Source: Sepiola atlantica (lineage: Eukaryota > Mollusca > Cephalopoda > Sepiida > Sepiolidae). Taken from it: 64,000 nucleotides of DNA. The notes under the pieces are model-generated. The model was not told the DNA's origin. It saw only the letters and a program-made list of their open reading frames with translations, and made no database searches. The DNA is taken from assembly GCA_963556195.1 (NCBI GenBank), contig OY744517.1, positions 85,126,214-85,190,213 on the forward strand. Reading direction: 5' to 3'. Positions 56,983 through 64,000 of this stretch are shown piece by piece. Each line of letters opens with the position of its first letter. The first letter of the stretch is position 1. A program made the translations under genes and the position numbers.

Positions 56983-57376
56983 CTAGGCGTTTGCTGAGTT
57001 TTCAAACCCTAACCCTAACCTAGGCGTTTGTTAAGTTTTCAGACCCTAACCCTAACCTAGGCATTTGTTGAGTTTTCAAACCTAACCCTAACCTAGGCGT
57101 TGGTTGAGTTTTCAAACCCTAACCCTAACCTAGGCGTTTGTTGAGTTTTCAAACCCTAACCCTAACCTAGGCGTTTGTTGAGTTTTCAAACCCTAACCCT
57201 AACCTAGGCGTTTGTTGAGTTTTCAAACCCTAACCCTAACCTAGGCGTTTGTTGAGTCTTCAAACCCTAACCCTAACCTAGGCATTTGTTGAGTTTTCAA
57301 ACCCTAACCCTAACCTAGGCGTTTGTTGAGTTTTCAAACCCTAACCCTAACCTAGGCGTTTGTTGAGTTTTCAGAG
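56983..57376. repeat. 37-bp minisatellite with embedded telomeric repeats, ~10 copies
   Basis: Unit: CCTAGGCGTTTGTTGAGTTT then TCAAACCCTAACCCTAA. Each copy contains two CCCTAA motifs. The non-telomeric part is unrelated to that of the array 330 bases upstream, yet the telomeric motif lies in the same orientation. Confidence 0.97.
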
Positions 57377-58050
57377 ACGATGACTAACAAAGTAAATACA
57401 AAAAAAGGATCAACACGAAAATATCCTATTGGAAATTTTATCGGTTGGTTATAAAGTGGATTTTCAATAAACAATCATTTGTATCTATTTGTTACATAAA
57501 GCAACAAAATAGAAAATTATTTTTAGGTTTCAAAAATACTGTTTCACGTGGGATTGATGAACGCATGTTGGCACGAAAAAGTCATTAAAATGAGCATTGT
57601 TCAAAATTGAAAATGCTCAGTCTTCCATAAAAGTTTCATATTAAATTATTCTCTATAAGAAAGACATTTTTGATGAGGACAGAGGCCATTCCAAAATATA
57701 AAAATTATATTAACACCTACAATTTATATTGTTTTATGTTTCCATGAGGCTGTTTTAATTTTTCAAATGTGAAGAAATTCATCATTTCTAGCCAATCAAC
57801 ACATTCGGGTATAAAGTTGTTTTTTTTTTATTTATAGAGACATTATTTGGCTACAGATTTGCAGACATGTTTCGGTCAAAACTATGAATAGCAAAACCTC
57901 TTCGGTCTCAATAGGTCTGGTGATATATAGCTCTGAAATATGTCTGTAAATAATGTTAGTATGAATTTTTAAAATTGTATAGTAATAAACAACTCTGTTT
58001 ATTATTGAGCACTTTTATATAAATACTATGGACAAAAACTTACCTAGATT
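57377..58050. other. AT-rich; a possible hammerhead relic at 57860-57922
   Basis: Minus 57860-57922 has CCGAAGA (box with U4 to C) and CGAAACATGTC, the two halves of a decayed hammerhead. Nothing else was recognised. Confidence 0.35.
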
Positions 58051-58052
58051 AC

Positions 58053-58083
<31 letters not shown>

Positions 58084-58204
58084 GCATGTTTGATTAAACA
58101 CCAGGGACAATTCCTGTTTCTTTCTTTTTTTATCCATCTTTTCATGTTGACGGACTAATGATCTAATGTTCTGTTCAAGTGTGAACAGAAACTAGCCAAA
58201 AACT

Positions 58205-58245
58205 GCTGACGTTTTCGACTCCCATGAGACTTCTTCAGGCACGTG
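58205..58245 (-). ncRNA. Hammerhead-like motif at the edge of a fold-back
   Basis: Minus: CTGAAGA, stem II GTCTC-ATGG-GAGTC with one mismatch, CGAAAACGTC. Stem I is weak (about three pairs) and stem III is minimal, as in motifs thought to act as dimers. Confidence 0.42.
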
Positions 58246-58469
58246 AGGAGTTATGCAAACTAAAATTGGTGAATTTATTGAGAAACTCGATTAAAACATT
58301 TTTTCTTTTTTTATATATTAAAGACATTTCGGTATATCTTCTCCCCCTTCATATCGAGCTTGAGGGGGGGAGAAGGTATACAATAAATGCCTTTAATATA
58401 TTTTTAAAAAGTTTTAATCGAGTTTCTCAATAAATTCACCAGTTTTAGTTTGCCTAAGTCCTCACGTGC
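58239..58469. repeat. Fold-back repeat with ~110-bp arms
   Basis: Left arm GCACGTGAGGAGTTATGCAA... is mirrored by ...CCTAAGTCCTCACGTGC. The central hairpin CTTCTCCCCC / GGGGGGAGAAG has a loop of about 10 bases. Arms differ at several sites. Confidence 0.9.
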
Positions 58470-58598
58470 ATCAATGAAGAAATGCTGCCTAAGTATACAT
58501 ATATATATATATATATATAATGAAGGAGAGTGGAATTGAGCTGTATACTCTTCACAATAGGGTTTTACCTTTCCTAAAAGTTCGCTTTTAGTACACCT

Positions 58599-58602
<4 letters not shown>

Positions 58603-58660
<58 letters not shown>
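58603..58660. repeat. (TA)n at the 3' tail of a 5S-like SINE
   Basis: About 29 TA units directly after the minus-strand SINE end. Confidence 0.96.
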
Positions 58661-58662
<2 letters not shown>

Positions 58663-58912
58663 CATGCCCTCCATTCAGTCTAGAGAGACTAGGGACACCC
58701 CTGTAAGGGGCTGGCTGCACGTGTAATTGTGAAGCAAGGATTGCACAGTTACTAACAACACTTCTCCTGAGTCGGCACTGCTTGATTCCAATGGCAAGCA
58801 CTTCAAGACGACTGGAAACAATGTCGAGATAAGAATAGAGCACATACAACACCTGGTATTCCCAAATGGTCACCCATTTAGTACTGGCCAGTCTCGACGT
58901 CGCTTAATAAAA
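58661..58912 (-). mobile_element. SINE with 5S rRNA-like head
   Basis: On minus, 58905-58850 reads CTGGCCAGTACTAAATGGGT GACCATTTGGGAATACCAGG TGTTGTA, corresponding to the 3' half of 5S rRNA (AGTACTTGGATGGGTGACC...TGGGAATACCAGGTG), including the internal box C used by TFIIIA. The upstream 5S half is diverged or absent. The rest (CTTGAAGTGCTTGCCATTGG, CTTACAGGGGTGTCCCTAGT) is not 5S, and the element ends in (TA)n. This fits a SINE3-type element or a 5S retropseudogene fused to other sequence. It is not a functional 5S gene. Confidence 0.75.
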
Positions 58913-59072
58913 GTCATTAAAATGTTTTAATATATATATATATAGGAATTGACTTAAATTATTTGGATCAGACTACTCCACATTGATTAAGATCACAGTT
59001 CACTATTAAAAATTGTTTAAAACATGTTTGTGTTCGTTTACGTCATAAAATAAAATTTTAAAAATTTGACAT

Positions 59073-59118
<46 letters not shown>

Positions 59119-59185
59119 GGAAGTTTCTCAACCACCAAAACTATATGAGAAAAAAGAAACAATAACAAAAAAACAAAAACATTTT

Positions 59186-59229
<44 letters not shown>

Positions 59230-59584
59230 GGGGGGATATATATAATTCCATAATGGAATCTACATAGAAATATACACAGATGTGGTAAAAAAACATACTT
59301 TATGTGTCTGTTTTTTATCGCTTTAAAAAGGAATATTACACATGAATATGATTTTCTTATACAATTATTTCTATATGATAGTTTCATGAACATTTTGTGG
59401 TGTATATCAAGTAGGTAAAGTGATATTTTAATGGAAGGTTGAGGAAATTTGGGTTTAAAAGTTAAATTCATAATTTCTATAATATCTACGAGACAACAAA
59501 TCAGACAAAATCACACAATTTTTTTTTTATATTTGTAAGTATGAAAAACAAAAAACAAAAAAACAAAAACAAATGCAAACTTAC
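58913..59584. other. (TA)n, (GA)n and AT-rich sequence
   Basis: (TA)n at 59074-59112 and (GA)n at 59188-59229. AGTCTCGGAAGTTTCTCAAC CACCAAAACTATATGAGAAA at 59113 mirrors text near 44105-44135 (TATATAGTTTTAATGGTTGAGATACTTCCGAGACT), marking another dispersed repeat. Confidence 0.6.
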
Positions 59585-59798
59585 ATCGGAGTAAATGATC
59601 CAGTTTCCTGGGAACTCTTTTCCATTTGTCGTATTTGACAGTTGCCGTGGCAGCGGCAGCCAACTCAGCAGCAGCAGCTGGACATATTTTCTTGGTTTTT
59701 ATTCGGTGTACTGACCTCATCGTTAAGGGGGTGTTTGAGACCGGATGGACCAGGCCAGGTGAATCATGTAATGATAGCATCATAGAAACGTATCTCAA
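59585..59798 (-). CDS. Candidate host protein-coding exon
   Basis: On minus, a T-rich tract ending TTTACTTTCAG directly precedes an open frame, and the frame is followed after 214 bases by GAT|GTAAGT, a consensus 5' splice site. The exon encodes MLSLHDSPGLVHPVSNTPLT, then RIKTKKICPAAAAELAAAAT and KYDKWKRVPRKLDHLLR. Its even base composition, acidic/basic mix and alanine-rich helix contrast with the flanking AT-rich DNA and with the simple-sequence frames elsewhere. I do not recognise the protein family and found no neighbouring exon, so phase and gene identity are open. Exact ends 59798 and 59585 rest on the AG and GT. Confidence 0.5.
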
Positions 59799-59809
59799 CT
59801 GAAAGTAAA

Positions 59810-60390
59810 ATAAATAAAAAATTACTCAGCAAAATCTAATAAAATAATTTGATGCAAGTTATTCTCATTCACTTAGGGAACCAGTGTAATTGTTACTGTC
59901 GTGAGGCAATGCGATTGGCATGATGAATACGACTGCAAACTTTCGAATCAGTATTTTGTTTTGACATTTAAAAACACAAAAAGGGATAATTTGTCATACC
60001 ACTTTATACACCAGAAATTTCGTCTTGGTTTAGAGGTCATTGTTTCAATCTAAAGAGAGTTACACTATCAAGACATTAAAACGTGCCCTAGACTATAAAA
60101 CCCAAGAGGACACAGCATCCAGCAGGGCAACCTGAAGGAAAATTGTCCCGGAGATGGAGGAGGGGATCAGCACAAGATAATTGTGACAAGCAAATATATA
60201 GAAAGAAAACCGTTTCTGTCCAAAAAAGTCCACAACTCATGCCTGTGATGCACAAAAAATATGCAGCTCCAGGATTGGGCTTTTCACGCATTTAAAGACT
60301 ATCAAAGATCCATCAAGGATGGCAGGCATATTGTATCCTGAGTAACCGCTGGTAATGATGATGAATGTCAATTCATATACACAAATCTCA
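59810..60390. other. No gene recognised; possible intron
   Basis: Lies upstream (on minus) of the candidate exon. A minus frame at 60088-60291 has a hydrophobic middle but no motif. Confidence 0.4.
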
Positions 60391-60396
60391 TTTTTG

Positions 60397-60460
60397 TAGG
60401 CCAGTGGTTACGAACATAGATCCAAGACCGAGAGGTTCATGGTTCGATCCCAGTTGTCTG
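60397..60460 (+). repeat. tRNA-like SINE head
   Basis: A-box-like AGGCCAGTGGTTACGAACA and B-box GGTTCGATCCCAG about 40 bases apart. Shares wording with the Helitron-borne copy at 12405-12477, so both belong to one SINE family. Confidence 0.6.
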
Positions 60461-61520
60461 ATACAATTTCTTCATCAAATCCAGAAATATATTTATTTCA
60501 CTTTTATAATATTACTTTGCTATTGATCATTCAATCCCATAAAAAATCAACAGTTGATGCCTTTCAATCAAAATACATCTAACAAACTATTTCATAGTAG
60601 AGGAGCATCCTACAAAATTAAGTAAAATTATACAAGTGAAATAGGTCTGGTAGCCATTACACTTACATGGTTCTACACATAATATTCTTAGTTGAAATAT
60701 CTCTCACAATGTAACATTGCAAATGTAGTTATTTGATTCCCCACCAGATGGCCGTAATCTTTTCATTGACAGAAAAAAGTCGGTCTCCCATTGACTCATT
60801 GTAAGTAGTTTCTCAATTGGTTGTCTGTTCAGTTTTGCATAACTAAAAGTCCTTTTCTTTCTATATTATCATCATTGTTACATAGAAGTATTAATATTCT
60901 TTATTCTTCTTCTATAGAAGTAAAGAGGCTTATTATTTTGCCATCTAATTTACATGCGTGTGTGTGGTGTATACAAACACAGATATATAAATTAGATGAC
61001 GCTGAAAGAAGATCAGTTTTTCTTTACATTCTCACAACGGCATTAATAAATATTAGAGAGTTGTTGAATCAAAACAGAGTGGGAGGGGCGACAGAAATCC
61101 ATAGATAGTTAAGCGAGGGATGGTTGCTTGTTCAGTTAATTATAAATTACAGTGAATTAGAAAAATTAAAAATTAAAAACAGATTATTTTAAAAACATAA
61201 CTCAATTCCAGAACTACGGTATATTTTAGCATGTATTTTGTGTTATTAAAGTATATATAAAAAAAGCCTTAGGGAAACAAACGTTGATTAACTCATTTAG
61301 TATCTATAATAAATAAGGAATATAAATTTTTAAATTAAACATAGCATCTTCAAAAGTATGTATATTTTACAGGATATAACTTCATTTCCAGAATAATTAA
61401 CTTGCAAGTAATATTTTCTTCTTTTTGTTGATGTTAATATATATTATTACCGTTAAATGCCTGCCTTTATATTTTTTTCCAACAACATTTTAAGTCAAGG
61501 GAACCTAGCAAATAAGGAGT
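60461..61520. other. AT-rich, no gene recognised
   Basis: A 95-codon plus frame at 60821-61108 has no recognised motif or splice sites. Confidence 0.45.
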
Positions 61521-61541
61521 ACCCCAGATACATAAGCAGTA

Positions 61542-61916
61542 TTTATTTACTCCTCTCCAGGAGTTAGGCACAAGGCCAGTTTTATCTTACTCCCACAAGT
61601 AAGATGTGACCCAAGGTCGGGTCGGGAAAGTGGGGTTTGAAAAGCCAGCGCCCGAGAGGTGAGCACTCTGGCCATTAAAAATTGCCTGAGCAGCCCCGTC
61701 GGCATTCCCTGGTAGGGGCGCCTCAGGCAGTAAGCAATAAACTTACTCCTCCCCAAAGAGGGGAGGCGAACCCTGGGAGGGTGGACCTACTACAACTGCA
61801 ACGGACAGACCCATAGACCGGCGTAAATCAAGCCCCGAAAGCCAGGACAATACCAGTCTATGGGGTGCAGTATCCATCGGAACAGATACTACACTTTGAT
61901 CTTAGCCAAAAGGCCA
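61542..61916 (-). mobile_element. U2-snRNA-headed SINE, complete 375-bp copy with 21-bp target duplication
   Basis: On minus it begins GGCCTTTTGGCTAAGATCAA AGTGTAGTATCTGTTCC, nearly identical to U2 snRNA positions about 9-45, then follows the same body as 51925-52299 and ends CTCCTGGAGAGGAGTAAATA AATA. A perfect 21-base duplication (ACCCCAGATACATAAGCAG plus TA) occupies 61521-61541 and 61917-61937. The long perfect duplication and short A-rich tail show LINE-type retrotransposition, fairly recent. A 69-codon frame inside is not coding. Confidence 0.96.
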
Positions 61917-61937
61917 ACCCCAGATACATAAGCAGTA

Positions 61938-62490
61938 GAGGTGTTGGAATGTAGGTAGAACCGGCACTAGTCAGACAGCAGAATCCACAAAGAACCGAAG
62001 TTCCTGAAACAAAGACAGAACTGTAGAGACGGTAAAATTCAACACAGGATACACATCAGATACTCCCCCCCCCCGCCTTGCACGAAATAACCATAGTACT
62101 GCCTAACACTTTCATCCATTATTGATGGCTTTTGTCCAGATGAAAGTAAAATGAAAAACACGAATATCCTAAAAGCTGCGATTCTTTGTTTATCCGTAAT
62201 GCAAGCATCATGGCAACATGTTCATTGGCGTCAATTAGTCACATTAGGATTTGTCGACAATTAGAGTCCAATCAAAGCAGCAGAAATGATTTAATTACAT
62301 CTTGTTTGAATAATTATCACAACATATCTTTAGATAGTCATCAGTTTATGCTCCTCTTCTTGCCCGGCCATATTGCATCAAACAACAGATGAAAACTTTG
62401 ATAAAAGTTTTATATTTAAAGCTTCAATCACATCAAACATGCCAACAAATACATATTTATTATTTACTCTTTTGCTACAGACGTATATAC
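61938..62490. other. Unassigned
   Basis: GC-balanced patch 61938-62060, then AT-rich sequence with no recognised gene. Confidence 0.4.
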
Positions 62491-62491
62491 A

Positions 62492-62626
62492 GGGTGGTGC
62501 AAAAGTCTGGAAACAGACAAAATTATTTGCATTTGTGCCACTCTCAATCATGTTTCATTTATTATCTTGCCGAGCTGACATTACATTAGCAACTATGCAA
62601 GATGTATGGTTTCAACAGGATTGAAG
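62492..62626 (+). pseudogene. Tc1/mariner-like transposase relic
   Basis: CAGGGTGGTGCAAAAGTCTG resembles a mariner-type terminal repeat. The frame ending at 62624 closes with ATMQDVWFQQD, matching the (V/I)WFQQDGA...H box around the second catalytic Asp of mariner-type transposases. It stops right after that Asp. Terminal repeat and catalytic box are only about 100 bases apart, so most of the gene is deleted. Confidence 0.5.
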
Positions 62627-62689
62627 CTTCATTATCTGCTGGAAATGATGTGTGCAGATATTTAGCTAACACATTTTAAAGGAAACGGA

Positions 62690-63080
62690 TTGTGAAAAGA
62701 AGTAAATTGAAGAATAAAGAAAAGGAGAAAAATGAAGAAAGACGATGAAGAAGAAGAAGACGAGGCGGTATAGGAGGAAGAAGAAAGATAAACAGAAGAA
62801 AAAGAAGAAGAGAAAGAAGACAGAGAAGAAGAGAAAAAGAAAAGAAAGAATAACAATAAAAAGGAGAGGAAGAAACAGAAATTGAAGAAAAAGAAATTGA
62901 AGAAAAAGCAGAAGTAATCAGGGGTTTAAAAAAAGTGAAGAATAAAAAGAAAGAACTAAAGGCGAAAAAGAAAAAAATGAAGGACACAGGGATAAGTGTA
63001 CCAACGTAAACTAAGAAAAAAAAACAATAAACGAAACAGTAAATATGAAAGCGAAGAAAGAAAAAAATTAAAGAAACAGA
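62690..63080. repeat. ~390-bp polypurine tract
   Basis: The plus strand is almost entirely A and G (AGAAAGAAGAGAAAAAGA-type words), able in principle to form triplex DNA. Ser/Phe-rich frames on minus are artefacts. Confidence 0.93.
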
Positions 63081-63405
63081 AAAAAAAACTAACCATGTTA
63101 ACAGGATGGGAAATATTCTAAACCATAAATATCTGGGTCTGAGTTCTTTCTTATTGGGACATCTTAAATCAGTGGTTTATGCTAGCAAACCAAAAACTTT
63201 ACAAACACTAGAAGATAGCATCACATAAGAAATGATCACTCTCTGCTCAAAAATGTGCAAAGATCACGTGTCTCCCGAGTAAGAAAGTGTCTTGGAGGAG
63301 GTGAATATCAATTCAAACACTTATTGTAAATTTTATATTGTTATATAGTAAATTGTTTATGGGTCCACACTTTTAAAACTACCTTATAAATATATTTCTC
63401 TTCCT
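63081..63405. other. No gene recognised
   Basis: AT-rich and unassigned. Confidence 0.45.
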
Positions 63406-63409
63406 TCGA

Positions 63410-63472
63410 AGCTGATGGCGTAGAGGGTAGTTACTTCGACTGTTAACAAAACGGTCGGGTTTTGATCTCAAC
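63410..63472 (+). repeat. Possible tRNA-like SINE head
   Basis: A-box-like TGATGGCGTAGAGGGTAGTT and degenerate B-box CGGGTTTTGATCTC. Confidence 0.45.
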
Positions 63473-64000
63473 TTCAAAAACTTGCTCTTAAAGCCAAAAT
63501 GTCTGTCTATGGATTACTATGATAGATATATTCACACTTATTGGATAGTAGTTTAATTTAACAACACGAAAAAAAAAAAAATACTACTATAACTACTACT
63601 AAACAAATTTGAATTGATCACACGAAAAGAATTATATACAAATAATAAAAGAACACTATTACAAATATTTGAGGCTCTCTACATTAACGGTCTAAGATTA
63701 ATGAGATTGGTTTTGAAACGAATGCAGGCATATTAAAATGCCTTCAATACATTTAAGTAGTGAACAGCTTATTGAACGATTTGATCAAATTCTTGTGGAA
63801 TTTAGGACAATAAAATAATGAAAACTTTTATTAGATTCAAATCTGGAACATAGAAAAGGTCAACTGAAAAAAAGGTCAACTGAAAAAAGGTCAACAACTA
63901 GGAAAGGTCAACTGAGTCGCTGTAGATTTAAACTGTTATGGAGTTACCCTGCTTTTGAAAGTTTTCATTCACTTTAATTAAATGCCCTAGGATTGGTCCC
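63473..64000. other. AT-rich; spaced AGGTCA repeats at 63857-63910
   Basis: AAGGTCAACTGA-type units place AGGTCA at 63857, 63873, 63888 and 63905. No gene is seen to the window edge. Confidence 0.5.

Noticed and set aside
58850..58905. Functional 5S rRNA gene
   Set aside because: Only the 3' half of 5S is recognisable, with mismatches and no proper ends or terminator.
61542..61916. Functional U2 snRNA gene
   Set aside because: Only about 40 bases match U2; the Sm site and 3' stem-loops are missing and target duplications show a retroposed element.
62662..62987. Ser/Phe-rich minus frames
   Set aside because: They are products of the polypurine tract; low complexity explains them.

Overview
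This is eukaryotic, very AT-rich, intergenic-type DNA, not a bacterial or viral gene cluster. Decayed non-LTR retrotransposons, (TA)n tracts, TTAGGG-type telomeric motifs, snRNA-, 5S- and tRNA-like SINE candidates, a Helitron, a hAT MITE and many hammerhead-ribozyme-like repeats point to a large repeat-rich metazoan genome. A lophotrochozoan, plausibly a cephalopod mollusc, fits the overall look, but no host gene here proves it. I see no complete host gene. The best host-coding candidate is one exon (59585-59798, minus). Nearly all other long open frames come from tandem repeats or transposon relics.

Layout. 1-4280: a short degenerate satellite running into a 30-bp minisatellite of about 119 copies. 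4.3-6.4 kb: a dispersed repeat and an R2-like LINE relic (minus). 7.2-8.9 kb: a CA/TA/TG palindrome, a ~305-bp tandem repeat with hammerhead-like boxes, and a U2-headed SINE. 9-16.5 kb: hairpins, a retroelement tail, and a LINE split by a 1,104-bp Helitron whose empty site can be rebuilt from the paralogue at 46 kb. 15.6-25.1 kb: (TA)n-flanked repeats with hammerhead motifs, an 86-bp tandem repeat, a CTG/GAT array, several fold-backs and a ~1.08-kb near-perfect palindrome. 26.1-29.1 kb: an internally deleted LINE (minus) carrying a hAT MITE. 30-37 kb: diverged repeats, tRNA- and U2-type SINEs. 38.2-39.9 kb: a 46-bp minisatellite of two alternating variants. 41-47.4 kb: more LINE tails and the best LINE, with an endonuclease remnant and a 531-codon reverse transcriptase frame. 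48-53 kb: ribozyme-bearing repeats and a complete U2-SINE. 53.8-57.4 kb: LINE tails and two minisatellites whose every unit carries telomeric repeats. 58-64 kb: a ribozyme-associated fold-back, a 5S-like SINE, the candidate exon, a second complete U2-SINE with a 21-bp target duplication, a mariner relic and a polypurine tract.

Most notable signals: (1) a U2-snRNA-headed SINE family with two complete 375-bp copies in perfect target-site duplications; (2) sixteen or more hammerhead-like motifs, several with all three stems and a UA cleavage site, beside (TA)n tracts and inside fold-backs; (3) two unrelated minisatellites with embedded telomeric repeats 350 bp apart. All matches and base pairings were made by eye.
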